From positions 1 to 64,000 of the forward strand of contig JALERU010000028.1 in NCBI GenBank assembly GCA_022764045.1: 64,000 nucleotides of DNA, written 5' to 3'. The stretch is from Clostridiales bacterium (GTDB lineage: Bacteria; Bacillota; Clostridia; Oscillospirales; Oscillospiraceae). A program made the translations under genes and the position numbers. Position 1 is the first letter of the stretch. The number at the start of each line of letters is the position of its first letter. Positions 37,904 to 46,987 of the stretch are shown here, piece by piece. The notes under the pieces are model-generated. The model was given only the letters and a program-made list of their open reading frames with translations, did not search any database and had not been told where the DNA came from.

Positions 37904-40214
37904 TGGGTTCCTCCGGCTCACTCTTTTTGGTGGTTTTCTTGGCGGCAGTCTTTTTGGCTGTTGTCTTCTTTGCCGCCGTCTTTTTTTCGGTGGTCTTCTT
38001 CGCCGCCGTTTTCTTGGTGGTCTTCTTTTCCTCGGCGTCCCCTTCCTTGGTCTCTGCTGCCTCGGTCTTGGCCTCCTCGGTCTTTTTCTTCCGGTAGCCC
38101 CCCCGCTTCTCCTCGGGCACAAAGGCGGGGCAGGCCTCGTTGATGCAGAAGGGCTTCTTAAAGCCCCGGCCGGATTTCTTAAACATGGTCCAGCCGCACT
38201 CGGGGCAGTTGTCCTTCACGGGCACGTCCCAGGTCATGAAGTCGCAGGCCCGGCCCAGCTTATCCCCGTTGCGCTCGCAGCCGTAATAGGTGTAGCCGTT
38301 CCGGGAGGTCTTTTTCAGCAGCCGGCTGCCGCACTTGGGGCACTTGCCGGGCATCTCAATGACCAGGGGCTTGGTGAAGGTACACTCGGGGAAGCCGGGG
38401 CAGGCCAAAAAGCGGCCGAACCGCCCGGACTTAACCACCATCTGCCGCCCGCACACATCGCAGACCTCGTCGGAGACCTCGTCGGGGACCTTGATCCGGG
38501 TGCCGTCCAGGTCCTTTTCCGCCTGGGTCATCTCCTGGCTGAAGTCCTGGTAAAAGTCCCGGAGGACCGCCTTCCAGTTTTCCTCGCCGCTTTCCACCTT
38601 GTCCAGGCGGTTTTCCATGGCGGCGGTGAAGTCATAGTCCACAATGTCGTTGAATTTGTCTTTCATAAGCCCCGTGACCACCTCACCCAAGGGGGTGGTG
38701 TGGAGGTGCTTGCCGTCCTTGACCACATACTCCCGGTTCATAATGGTGGTGATGGTGGGGGCGTAGGTAGAGGGCCGTCCGATGCCCTTTTCCTCCAGGG
38801 CCCGGATGAGGGTAGCCTCGGTGTACCGGGTGGGGGGCTGGGTGAACTTCTGCTCGGGCTTGGTGCCCGCCTTGACCACGGTCTCCCCCTCCTGCAGGTT
38901 GGGCAGGCGGGACTGGACCTCCTCCCCGTCGTCGTCCCGGCCTTCCTCGTAAACGGCCAGGAAGCCGGGGAACTTCACCTCCGACCGGCTGGCCTTAAAG
39001 ACGTACCCGGCGCTGGTGACCTCGATTCCCACGCTGTCATACACCGCCCCGGCCATCTGGCTGGCCAGGAAGCGGCTCCAGATGAGCTTATACAGCCGGA
39101 ACTGCTCGGCAGTGAGGTCTTTCTTAATGCTCTCGGGGGTAAGGGTCACGTTGGAGGGCCGGATGGCCTCGTGGGCGTCCTGGGCCCCGGCCTTGGTCTT
39201 AAACTGCCGGGGGGCATCCGGCAGATATTCCTGTCCATACCGGGCCCCGGCAAAAGACCGGGCAGCGGCCACGGCCTCGTCCGACAGCCGCAGAGAGTCG
39301 GTACGCATGTAGGTGATGAGACCCACGGTCCCCTCCCCCTCAATATCCACGCCCTCATAGAGCTGCTGGGCAATGGACATGGTCCGCCGGGGGCTCATAT
39401 TCAGCTTCCGGGAGGCCTCCTGCTGCAGGGAGCTGGTGATGAAGGGGGGTGCCGGAGAGCGGTGTTTGTCCTGGCGCTTGATCTTGCTGACCACAAAGGG
39501 GGCGTCCTGGATGGCGGCGAGCACGTCGGCCACCTCCTCCTGGGACTTCAGCTCCATCTTCTTCTCCCGGCCGTAAAACTGGGTTTTGAAGCTGCCCTGG
39601 TTGGGGGCGATCCGGTCCAGGGTAACCTCCAAGGTCCAATACTCCTCGGGGACAAAGGCCCGGATTTCCTCCTCCCGCTCGGCCACCAGCCGGGTGGCCA
39701 CCGACTGGACCCGCCCGGCAGACAACCCCCGGCGGATCTTCTTCCACAGCAGGGGGGAGAGCTCATAGCCCACAATCCGGTCTAAAATCCGCCGGGCCTG
39801 CTGGGCGTCCACCAGGTTCTGGTCGATCTCCCGGGGGGCGGCGATGCTCTCGGTGACCACCTTCTTGGTGATCTCGTTAAAGGTCACCCGGCTGGTCTTG
39901 CTGTCAGGGAGCTCCAGCAGCTCCTTCAAGTGCCAGGAGATGGCCTCCCCCTCCCGGTCCGGGTCGGTGGCCAGATACACCTTTTGGCTGCTGTCCGCCG
40001 CGTCCTTCAGTTGGGCGATGGTCTCCTCCTTTCCCTTGATGGGCTGATAGTCGGGTTCAAAGTTTCCGTGTTCCAGATCCACGCCCATTTTGCTCTTGGG
40101 CAGGTCCCGGACATGGCCCATAGAGGCCAGCACCTGATAGGTGGGCCCCAGATATTTTCCAATGGTTTTTGCCTTGGCTGGCGACTCTACGATCACCAGA
40201 TTTGATTTAGCCAC
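37896..40214 (-). CDS. topA: DNA topoisomerase I
   Basis: 772 residues, starting at GTG after GGAGGGAATTGC. The Toprim domain (about 1-115, IVESPAKAKTIGKYL), the catalytic tyrosine in GLITYMRTDSLRLSD, three C4-type zinc ribbons (about 575-700: CDVCGRQMVV, CPKCGSRLLKK, CPECGWTMFKK) and a very basic tail (about 705-772) of repeated KKTxAKKTT units are visible. It relaxes negative supercoils. The histone H1-like Lys/Ala/Thr tail is longer than in most TopA and probably binds DNA nonspecifically. Stop overlaps trmFO. Confidence 0.95.
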   Translation of the reverse strand: MAKSNLVIVESPAKAKTIGKYLGPTYQVLASMGHVRDLPKSKMGVDLEHGNFEPDYQPIKGKEETIAQLKDAADSSQKVYLATDPDREGEAISWHLKELLELPDSKTSRVTFNEITKKVVTESIAAPREIDQNLVDAQQARRILDRIVGYELSPLLWKKIRRGLSAGRVQSVATRLVAEREEEIRAFVPEEYWTLEVTLDRIAPNQGSFKTQFYGREKKMELKSQEEVADVLAAIQDAPFVVSKIKRQDKHRSPAPPFITSSLQQEASRKLNMSPRRTMSIAQQLYEGVDIEGEGTVGLITYMRTDSLRLSDEAVAAARSFAGARYGQEYLPDAPRQFKTKAGAQDAHEAIRPSNVTLTPESIKKDLTAEQFRLYKLIWSRFLASQMAGAVYDSVGIEVTSAGYVFKASRSEVKFPGFLAVYEEGRDDDGEEVQSRLPNLQEGETVVKAGTKPEQKFTQPPTRYTEATLIRALEEKGIGRPSTYAPTITTIMNREYVVKDGKHLHTTPLGEVVTGLMKDKFNDIVDYDFTAAMENRLDKVESGEENWKAVLRDFYQDFSQEMTQAEKDLDGTRIKVPDEVSDEVCDVCGRQMVVKSGRFGRFLACPGFPECTFTKPLVIEMPGKCPKCGSRLLKKTSRNGYTYYGCERNGDKLGRACDFMTWDVPVKDNCPECGWTMFKKSGRGFKKPFCINEACPAFVPEEKRGGYRKKKTEEAKTEAAETKEGDAEEKKTTKKTAAKKTTEKKTAAKKTTAKKTAAKKTTKKSEPEEPNA

Positions 40215-40344
40215 GCAATTCCCTCCGAATCTAAGATTGGCAGGTCATCCTGCCGCCAGGCCGCCCAGAGCGGCCGATTTATTGTATCCAGGGAGGTTGT
40301 CCCTGGGGTGGTTCCTTCTGAAATAGGTTGCCATGGTTTCACGT

Positions 40345-40395
40345 TGGGGAAAGCTGTCACCAAAGGTGACGGACGAGAGATACGATCCGGCAATC
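40345..40395. repeat. Dispersed hairpin repeat, degenerate copy D
   Basis: AGCTGTCACC-AAA-GGTGAC followed by GGACGAGAGATACGAT, alignable to copies B and C. The stem is perfect while its sequence differs from theirs. It sits between dprA and topA. Confidence 0.5.
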
Positions 40396-40418
40396 GCGGT
40401 AAACAAAAGAGATTTCCC

Positions 40419-41678
40419 TCACTCCACCAGCTCCACCACCGTCCCAAACCGCCGGTCCTCCTGGTCCACCAGCTGGCGCACCTGGAGCAGGGTCAGGGCC
40501 GACATCACCCGACGGGCCGGGATACCCGTCTCCTCCACCAGTTGGTCGGAGGACTTTCTGACCTCCCCCTGCAGGGCCCGCAGGACCACCAACTGATCCT
40601 CGGCAAAGGCCTCAGGGTCCTTTCGCAGGTCCACCACCAGCTTGGCCGAGGACTCCTCCTGGGCGGTCGGCGGGGTTGGCTCCTCAGCCGGGGCCATCAC
40701 CGGGGCCGCCACGGGCCGGGGCGGCTGGGGGATCTGGAGCGTTCCCAGCCGCTGGGACAGCTTCTCCGGGGGCATGGGAGCCTTGGGGTGAAGGGTTTCC
40801 GGATACAAGAATTGGTATTCCTCCACCACATCCCAGGCGTCTTGGATCAGCTTGGCCTCGCCCCGGCGGATCAGACCGTTGGGACCTCGGCTCAGGGGGG
40901 CGTCGATGCCGCCGGGGACGGCGAACACATCCCGCCCCTGCTCCAGGGCCCACCGGGCGGTGATAAGGGAACCGCTGGTCTCGGTGCCCTCCACCACCAG
41001 CACCCCCAGGCACAGCCCGGCGATGAGGCGGTTTCGCACCGGAAAATGGGCCCCCACCGGCGGGGTCCCCGGGGGATATTCGCTCACCAGCGCCCCCGCG
41101 GCGGCCACGTCCTCGTAGAGGTCCTGGTGTCCGGCAGGGTAGATCACGTCGATGCCGTTTCCCAGCACCGACACCACCTGTCCCCCGCCCCGCAAAGCCC
41201 CTTGCAGGGCAGCAGCGTCAATGCCCCGGGCGCTGCCGCTGACCACCAGAACCCCTTGGCGGGCCAGCTCCAGGCCCAGCTGCCCAGCGGCCATGATCCC
41301 ATAGGGGCTGGCGTCCCGGGCCCCCACCAAGGCCACGGCGGCCTCCCGGTCCATCTGGGGCAGGGTGCCCTTCACATAGAGCACACAGGGAGCCGTGTCC
41401 AGCTCCCCCAGCCGCCGGGGATAGGCGGCGTCCTGGCGGGTGAGGATTTGAATCCCCAGCCGGCGGCACTGGGTAAGAATTTCCTCCGCCTGGGTCAGGT
41501 CCTTATCCTCCAAAGCCAGGCGCACCTTGGTCGGCAGGCCGGGGATGGCCCGATAGTCCGCCCGCTGGGCGAAATAGGCCTCCTCTGGGGTGCCAAAGTG
41601 GTCCAAAATCCGGGCAGCGTACATACCCGGGGCGGGTCCCCGGGTGCTCAGCCACAGCCAGTGGCGCAGGTTACTCAT
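40419..41678 (-). CDS. dprA: DNA-processing protein DprA
   Basis: 419 residues. An N-terminal helical region (about 1-80) is followed by the Rossmann-like core (about 105-310: GSARGIDAAALQGALRGGGQ, YPAGHQDLYEDVAAAGALVS, FPVRNRLIAGLCLGVLVVEG) and a C-terminal winged-helix (DML1) domain (about 355-419). DprA loads RecA on incoming single-stranded DNA in transformation. I start at MSNLRHW, after GGAAGTGGG. It lies between the SpoU gene and topA, the usual dprA-topA order. Confidence 0.93.
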   Translation of the reverse strand: MSNLRHWLWLSTRGPAPGMYAARILDHFGTPEEAYFAQRADYRAIPGLPTKVRLALEDKDLTQAEEILTQCRRLGIQILTRQDAAYPRRLGELDTAPCVLYVKGTLPQMDREAAVALVGARDASPYGIMAAGQLGLELARQGVLVVSGSARGIDAAALQGALRGGGQVVSVLGNGIDVIYPAGHQDLYEDVAAAGALVSEYPPGTPPVGAHFPVRNRLIAGLCLGVLVVEGTETSGSLITARWALEQGRDVFAVPGGIDAPLSRGPNGLIRRGEAKLIQDAWDVVEEYQFLYPETLHPKAPMPPEKLSQRLGTLQIPQPPRPVAAPVMAPAEEPTPPTAQEESSAKLVVDLRKDPEAFAEDQLVVLRALQGEVRKSSDQLVEETGIPARRVMSALTLLQVRQLVDQEDRRFGTVVELVE

Positions 41679-41700
41679 AGCCGCCCACTTCCTTTTCTTG

Positions 41701-42471
41701 TCACTGTGTCCCGCCAAAGCCCATCCGCCACAGCACCACCGCGCCGGCGGCGGCGGCATTGAGGGACTCGCAGCGGTCTGTCATGGGAATCCGCAGGGTC
41801 CGCTGGCTGGCCGCCAGCACCGGCTGGCTCACCCCGCGGCCCTCGCTGCCGATGACCACGGCGGCCCGGTCCAGAGTAATCTGGCGCAGGTCCACCGTGT
41901 CCTCCCGCAGGGCGGTGGCGTAAAGGGGCAGGCCGGCCCTCTTCAGCAGGGGCAGCAGGGCTTCCAGCGTCCCCTCCCACACTGGCAGGCGGAAGCAGGC
42001 CCCCATGGTGGCCCGCAGGGTCTTGGGGTTCCAGGGGTCGGCGCAGCCGGGGAGCAAAATGAGGCCGTCGGCCCCAAAGGCGTCCGCCGTGCGCCACAGG
42101 GTCCCCACGTTTCCGGGGTCCTGGAGGCCGTCCAGCACCAGGTACTTGGCACCTGTCAGCTCCTCCGGCAGGGCGAAGGGAGGCAGGGCGCAAAGAAAGA
42201 GGACCTTCTGCGGGGTCTCGGTGGGGGCCACCGCCTTGAGCAGGTCCGCCGGGACCTCCACCTGCCGGACCCCTTCCGGGAGCTCCGCCAGGGGCGGGCA
42301 CCCCGCCTGCCACAAGACGACCTCCAGCCTGCCCCCCCATTTCAGGGCCTCCGCCAGCATTTTCGGCCCCTCACACACCATCACGCCCTGCTGCCGCCGG
42401 AGCTTGCGGTCTCCGGTGAGCTTGCGCAGGCGGGTGATGAGAGGGTTGGTTCTGCTTGTAATGGTTTCCAT
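41701..42471 (-). CDS. TrmH/SpoU family RNA methyltransferase
   Basis: 256 residues. An N-terminal L30e-like substrate domain (about 1-95) precedes the knotted SPOUT domain with LDGLQDPGNVGTLWRTADAF, AVVIGSEGRGVSQPVL and MTDRCESLNAAAAGAV (the three motifs). It 2'-O-methylates a ribose in rRNA or tRNA; TsnR/RlmB-like. I start at METITSR behind GGGGAGAGTGGGCGG. Adjacent to dprA with 22 bp between them. Confidence 0.9.
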   Translation of the reverse strand: METITSRTNPLITRLRKLTGDRKLRRQQGVMVCEGPKMLAEALKWGGRLEVVLWQAGCPPLAELPEGVRQVEVPADLLKAVAPTETPQKVLFLCALPPFALPEELTGAKYLVLDGLQDPGNVGTLWRTADAFGADGLILLPGCADPWNPKTLRATMGACFRLPVWEGTLEALLPLLKRAGLPLYATALREDTVDLRQITLDRAAVVIGSEGRGVSQPVLAASQRTLRIPMTDRCESLNAAAAGAVVLWRMGFGGTQ

Positions 42472-42506
42472 CTCCGCCCACTCTCCCCAGCCGGACAATA
42501 CCACAG

Positions 42507-42532
42507 CATACCGGCGGAAGCCCCGCCGGTAT
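42507..42532. terminator. Hairpin upstream of the SpoU gene
   Basis: CATACCGGCGG and CCGCCGGTATG, then CCTTTTT on the plus strand. Part of a 407-bp gap (42472-42878) in which I see hairpins only, no gene. Confidence 0.5.
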
Positions 42533-42743
42533 GCCTTTTTCTCATGCATCCCGCCGAAAAGCGGCGGGGATACCTATATAAAAACAGATTGTCGCCCTTC
42601 TGTCAAGGCACCTTTTTCGGTTTTTCTGGCGCTTGGCCCCGGAAATGCGGAATCTCCTGCCAAAAGTTCACTGTTTATTCACATTATCACAGTCCGGCGG
42701 GCTTTGTCAAAGGGGGATTTGCCCGGCGGCCTGCCGGGCAAAG

Positions 42744-42779
42744 AAAGGGAGCACACCTGTTTCCAGGCGTGCTCCCTTT
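42744..42779. terminator. Terminator of lysS
   Basis: AAAGGGAGCAC and GTGCTCCCTTT with inner CCTG/CAGG arms, about 100 bp after the lysS stop. Confidence 0.65.
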
Positions 42780-42878
42780 GAATTTGTTGCAATTTGGCTC
42801 CATGGGTGTAAAAAAGGTGTAAATCTGCTTTCCTTTGTGATTTGCAAGGCCGCAACGCCTTGAACACCCCGGCCAAGC

Positions 42879-44384
42879 TCAATCCAGGGGTTTCATGGTG
42901 GGGAACAAAATCACGTCGCGAATGGAATCGGCGCCGGTGAGGAGCATGGCGCACCGGTCGATGCCGATGCCCAGACCCCCGGTGGGGGGCAAGCCGTATT
43001 CCAGGGCGTTGATGTAATCCTCATCCATCATACCGGCCTCCTCGTCGCCGCCCTCCCGGAGCTCCACCTGCTTCTGGAAGCGCTCCTTCTGGTCGATGGG
43101 GTCGTTGAGCTCGGAGAAGGCGTTGCCCATCTCGCTGCGGCAGATGAAGAGCTCAAAGCGCTCGGTGAGCCGGGGGTCCTTGGGGGAACGCTTGGCCAGA
43201 GGGGACACGTCCACGGGGTGCATGGTGATGAAGGTGGGCTGGATGAGCAGGCCCTCCACCTTCTGGTCAAAGCACTCGTACAGGGCGTGGCCCCAAGTGG
43301 GCTCCACCCCGTCCATGTCCACGCCGATGGCCTTGGCGGCGGCCACAGCGGCCTCGTCGTCCTCAATGGCCATGAAGTCCACCCCCAGATACTCCTTCAC
43401 GGCCTCGGCCATGGTCAGCCGGCGCCAGCCGGGGGTCAGGTCGATCTCCTCCCCCTGCCAGGTGACCTGATAGGTCCCCAGGATCTTCTGGGCGGCGGAG
43501 GACAGGAAGTCCTCAAAGAGGTCCATCATGTCGTTAAAGTCGGCATAGGCCTCGTAAAGCTCCACGGTGGTGAACTCGGGGTTGTGCTTGGTGTCCATGC
43601 CCTCGTTGCGGAAGATCCGGCCAATCTCATACACCCGCTCCAGGCCGCCCACGATGAGGCGCTTTAAGTGGAGCTCGGTGGCGATGCGCATGTACATGTC
43701 GATATCCAGGGTGTTGTGGTGGGTGATGAAGGGCCGGGCGGTGGCGCCGCCGGAGATGGTGTTCAGCACCGGGGTCTCCACCTCCATGTAGCCCCGTCCG
43801 TCCAGGAAAGCGCGGAGGTAGCTCACCATCTGGCTGCGGATCTCAAAATTTCGGCGGGACTCGGGGTTCACAATGAGATCCACATACCGCTGGCGGTAGC
43901 GCAGCTCCTTGTCCTGGAGCCCATGGAACTTCTCCGGCAGGGGGCGCAGAGACTTGGACAGGAGGGTGACGTTCTTGCAGCGCACGCTCATCTCCCCCCG
44001 CTGGGTGCGGAAGACCTCTCCCTCGACGCCCACCAGGTCGCCGATGTCGTATTTCTTAAACTCGTTGTAAACGGTCTCGTCCATCTCATCCCGGCGGGCA
44101 TAAAGCTGGATACGGCCGGTTTTATCCTGCATGTCGCAGAAGCTCACCTTCCCCATGCCCCGCTTGGACATCAGGCGGCCGGCCACGGTGACGGCCTGGC
44201 CCTCCATGGCGTCAAAGTTGTCTTTGATGTCCTGGGTGTGGGCGGACACGGTAAATTTGGTCTGCTGGAAGGGGTCCTTCCCCGCCTCCCGCAGAGCGGC
44301 CAGCTTATCCCGGCGCACCTTGAGGATCTGGGACAGGTCCTGTTCCTGCTCCTGAGGGGCTTCCTTCTTCTTCTTCTCTGCCAT
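42879..44384 (-). CDS. lysS: Lysyl-tRNA synthetase, class II
   Basis: 501 residues. The OB-fold anticodon domain (about 60-170, AVTVAGRLMSKRGMGKVSF) precedes the class II core: motif 2 RIFRNEGMDTKHNPEFT, motif 3 GLPPTGGLGIGIDRCAMLLT. It charges tRNA-Lys. I chose MAEKKKK (AAAGGAGCTGC upstream). It lies downstream of greA in the greA-lysS order common in Firmicutes, about 75 bp after it, and is probably co-transcribed from the strong greA promoter. Confidence 0.96.
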   Translation of the reverse strand: MAEKKKKEAPQEQEQDLSQILKVRRDKLAALREAGKDPFQQTKFTVSAHTQDIKDNFDAMEGQAVTVAGRLMSKRGMGKVSFCDMQDKTGRIQLYARRDEMDETVYNEFKKYDIGDLVGVEGEVFRTQRGEMSVRCKNVTLLSKSLRPLPEKFHGLQDKELRYRQRYVDLIVNPESRRNFEIRSQMVSYLRAFLDGRGYMEVETPVLNTISGGATARPFITHHNTLDIDMYMRIATELHLKRLIVGGLERVYEIGRIFRNEGMDTKHNPEFTTVELYEAYADFNDMMDLFEDFLSSAAQKILGTYQVTWQGEEIDLTPGWRRLTMAEAVKEYLGVDFMAIEDDEAAVAAAKAIGVDMDGVEPTWGHALYECFDQKVEGLLIQPTFITMHPVDVSPLAKRSPKDPRLTERFELFICRSEMGNAFSELNDPIDQKERFQKQVELREGGDEEAGMMDEDYINALEYGLPPTGGLGIGIDRCAMLLTGADSIRDVILFPTMKPLD

Positions 44385-44459
44385 GTTTTGCAGCTCCTTT
44401 GTTGTTTCTACGATTTCCAAAATAGAAAGGGCGGGGACCCTCTCTATGAAAGATCCAGT

Positions 44460-44933
44460 TTATCTCTGAATTTCCACGATCTGATAGCGAATGTTTCCGG
44501 CGGGGGCCTCCACCACCACCTCTTTCCCGGCCTTCTGGCCCAGCAGGGCCCGGCCGAAGGGGGAGTCCTCAGAGATCCGCCCGTTCATGGGGTCGGCCTC
44601 CTGAGAGCCCACGATCTGATAGCTGAGCTGCTCGTCAAACTCCAGGTCCTTCACCACCACGGTGTTCCCCACGTGGACAATGTCTCTGGCCGACTCCTGC
44701 TCCTCAATGATGGTGTAGTTGGACAGAATCTCGTCCAGCTCCGCAATGCGGGAGTAGAGCTTGCCCTGCTCGTTTTTGGCCTCGTCGTACTCACTGTTCT
44801 CCGACAGGTCGCCGAAGGAGCGGGCCTCTTTAATCAGCTCCGCAACCTCCTTCTCTCGCACGGTTTTCAGGTAGGTGAGCTCCTGTTTCAGTTCTTCCAA
44901 GCGCTCAGCGCTCAGTCTATATTCCTTTGCCAT
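44460..44933 (-). CDS. greA: Transcription elongation factor GreA
   Basis: 157 residues, the canonical length. An N-terminal coiled coil (about 1-75: LSAERLEELKQELTYLKTVR, tip SENSEYDEAKNEQ with the acidic residues that enter the RNA polymerase channel) is followed by an FKBP-like domain (EADPMNGRISEDSPFGRALL). It rescues backtracked RNA polymerase. The track ORF extends about 90 codons upstream; the real start follows TCGGAGGTTGTACAGCC. Confidence 0.95.
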   Translation of the reverse strand: MAKEYRLSAERLEELKQELTYLKTVREKEVAELIKEARSFGDLSENSEYDEAKNEQGKLYSRIAELDEILSNYTIIEEQESARDIVHVGNTVVVKDLEFDEQLSYQIVGSQEADPMNGRISEDSPFGRALLGQKAGKEVVVEAPAGNIRYQIVEIQR

Positions 44934-45030
44934 GGCTGTACAACCTCCGATTTTTTGATGGCGGCAATCACGCCCGCGGCCCGGGGTGGCCGGGGGCGGG
45001 TATATGATATCCAGTTTACATATCTTATAT

Positions 45031-45059
45031 ATTATAGGAACTTTCCCCCAGCCTGTCAA
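45031..45059 (-). promoter_or_regulatory. Promoter of greA-lysS
   Basis: Perfect consensus TTGACA and TATAAT with a 17-bp spacer. Confidence 0.9.
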
Positions 45060-45138
45060 GGGGTGCGGAGGTGGGTGCCACGCCCGTCTCATAAAAATAC
45101 CAGGAACTGGATAAGCAAGTGTGGTATAATGGGGCAGG

Positions 45139-45350
45139 GTGATAAAGACGGAAAAAATAGTGCAAAAATTCACGGTCATAGAGGATCCCCGGCACTCAGG
45201 ATACATCAAATATAAACTGGCGGATGTATTGAGTGTTATTATGTGTGCGGTGCTTTGCGGATTGGATCATCTGGAAAGCCTTCACGAGTTTGCGGTGGCT
45301 ACGGGATTCCACTCCCCCCGTCACAACGAAATCGCCTTCAATAATCGAGT
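45139..45350 (+). pseudogene. ISAs1-type transposase, N-terminal remnant
   Basis: About 70 residues, MIKTEKIVQKFTVIEDPRHS then KLADVLSVIMCAVLCGLDHL, match the N-terminal helper domain of ISAs1 (DDE_Tnp_1-associated) transposases. The match fades near 45350, after which the frame runs into antisense of the next gene. No DDE catalytic core is present. It is a truncated insertion-sequence scar between greA and the SANT-like gene. Confidence 0.75.
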
Positions 45351-45366
45351 GTTTTTCCATTTCTTT

Positions 45367-45930
45367 TCATTTCAAAGCAAGATGATTCAACCGGCTTTCA
45401 ATGGCGCCTTGGGTGCGTCCATGCTTTCGTGCCATGCTTCTCATTGACTTTCCTTCCATATACTCAGCTCGTAGCTGGTCATCCTCCGCTTTTGTCCATG
45501 GTTTTCCCCTATTGGGCGTGCTGCCCGTTCTTTTCTTTTCCTCAACAGGACGGCTTTGTAATTGATTGAGCCGAATTCCGATGACATTGGGGGGCCGTTT
45601 TAGGTAATTCGCGATCTGATCAATGTTGCATCCATTTCGACGCATCTGCAATAGCTCATACTCTTCTTCCTCGCTCCACCCATCGCTTCCCCGGAAAAAT
45701 CGCTGTGCGTTTCGCGCACGGCGTTCTTTCCGCTGCGCCTTCTTTTCCTCCTTTAGACGAAGGAGGTATTGTTCGGTTGACTCGATGGAGCAATGCTCCA
45801 ACACCTCTAACAGTGCCTCCTGAACTTCTTCCTTGGCGCAAATATCGTCATCAGGCAACACTCGGCCAGTAAGGGGATCAATCCCCTTACTCAGGCTTTC
45901 AATCATTGTTCTCGCCAGAAAAGGATCCAT
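45367..45930 (-). CDS. Protein with two SANT/Myb-like DNA-binding repeats, function unknown
   Basis: 187 residues. Residues 1-60 (IESLSKGIDPLTGRVLPDDD) are acidic; 65-85 are a basic linker (KAQRKERRARNAQRFFRG). Two SANT/Myb-like helix-turn-helix units follow: about 85-130 (WSEEEEYELLQMRRNGCNID) and about 145-187 (WTKAEDDQLRAEYMEGKSMR). The SLxxGIDPxTGxxLP start resembles short proteins found beside helicases in Firmicutes, but this is from memory. Base composition is AT-richer than the neighbours, its binding site (GGAAAG) is weak, and an IS fragment abuts its 3' end. Confidence 0.65.
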   Translation of the reverse strand: MDPFLARTMIESLSKGIDPLTGRVLPDDDICAKEEVQEALLEVLEHCSIESTEQYLLRLKEEKKAQRKERRARNAQRFFRGSDGWSEEEEYELLQMRRNGCNIDQIANYLKRPPNVIGIRLNQLQSRPVEEKKRTGSTPNRGKPWTKAEDDQLRAEYMEGKSMRSMARKHGRTQGAIESRLNHLALK

Positions 45931-46070
45931 TTTTTCTTTCCATTCTATGCCCGCATAGGGACTTGATCCATTTACAACTCTCTTCTGTTTTTATCGTAAA
46001 GTATAAGAGTCTCTTTGTCAATCTATTCGCAAACGATAAACCAAACAAGAAACGAATCCAAACCCACAAA

Positions 46071-46114
46071 AACAGCCCCTTCGCCTCGGCTTCCCGCCTG
46101 GGCGAAAGGGCTGC
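46071..46114 (-). terminator. Terminator of yebC
   Basis: CAGCCCCTTCGCC pairs with GGCGAAAGGGCTG, with A/T-rich flanks. The gap 45931-46140 otherwise shows only AT-rich sequence. Confidence 0.6.
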
Positions 46115-46140
46115 TGCTGTTTTGGCAAAAAAGGTGGAAA

Positions 46141-46875
46141 TTACTCCTGATCCCAGTTATGATAGACGTTCTGCACGTCGTCGTTGTCCTCCAGGGAGTC
46201 GATCAGCTTCTCCATGTTTTTGATATCCCCGGCGTCGGTGAGCTTCACGTAATTCTGGGGGACCATCTCCACCTGGGCGGAGGCGAAGACATAGCCCTTG
46301 GCTTCCAGGGCCGAGGCCACGTTGCCGCACTCGTCGGGGTCGGTGTAGATGGTGAAGCAGTCCTCTTCGGGCTCGAAGTCGGCGGCGCCGCAGTCCAGGG
46401 CGTCCATCATCACGGTGTCCTCGTCCAGGTCGCCGTCCTCGTTGTCCAGGATGATGACGCCCTTGCGGTCGAAGGACCAGGAGACGCAGCCGGTGGCGCC
46501 CAGGCCCTTGCCGAACTTATCCAGCAGGTGGCGGACCTCGGGGGCGGTGCGCTGGCGGTTATCGGTGAGGGCCTCCACGATGACGGCCACGCCGTTGGGG
46601 CCGTAGCCCTCGTAGACCACGCTCTCGTAGTTGTCGGTGTTGCCGGCGCCCAGGGCGCGGTCAATGGTGCGCTTGATGTTGTCGTTGGGCATGTTCACGG
46701 CCTTGGCCTTGGCAATGACAGTGGCCAGGCGGGAGTTGTTGTTGGGGTCGCCGGAGCCGCCGGTCTTCACGGCCACGATGATCTCCTTGGCGACCTTGGT
46801 GAAGGCGGCGCTGCGCTTGGCGTCGGCCGCGCCCTTGGTCTTCTGAATATTATGCCACTTGGAATGTCCGGACAT
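46141..46875 (-). CDS. YebC/PmpR family protein (transcription or translation factor)
   Basis: 244 residues. MSGHSKWHNIQKTKGAADAK and FTKVAKEIIVAVKTGGSGDP are the invariant N-terminal segments, then PNDNIKRTIDRALG. YebC proteins bind DNA as regulators, and some help ribosomes through proline stretches. The ATG follows AGGAAGGGATTGAAACCT. It is monocistronic with its own promoter (TTGTCA-17-TAAAAT near 46940-46970). Confidence 0.93.
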   Translation of the reverse strand: MSGHSKWHNIQKTKGAADAKRSAAFTKVAKEIIVAVKTGGSGDPNNNSRLATVIAKAKAVNMPNDNIKRTIDRALGAGNTDNYESVVYEGYGPNGVAVIVEALTDNRQRTAPEVRHLLDKFGKGLGATGCVSWSFDRKGVIILDNEDGDLDEDTVMMDALDCGAADFEPEEDCFTIYTDPDECGNVASALEAKGYVFASAQVEMVPQNYVKLTDAGDIKNMEKLIDSLEDNDDVQNVYHNWDQE

Positions 46876-46987
46876 AGGTTTCAATCCCTTCCTATCATAA
46901 GAATGACGGGGGCCCCAGGAGTCCCCTTCTTTGTATTTTTAACTGGATAATTTTATCACAGGAAATGAACCTTGACAAGGCTTCTCC

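Noticed and set aside
37458-39785. 775-codon plus-strand ORF antisense to topA/trmFO
   Set aside because: Shadow of two well-supported minus-strand genes; no domain or binding site.
40193-40447. 84-codon minus-strand ORF between dprA and topA
   Set aside because: Trp/Arg-rich nonsense composition, overlaps both neighbours and repeat copy D, no binding site.
42679-42954. 91-codon minus-strand ORF in the SpoU-lysS gap
   Set aside because: Overlaps the lysS 3' end and its terminator; no start signal or recognisable domain.
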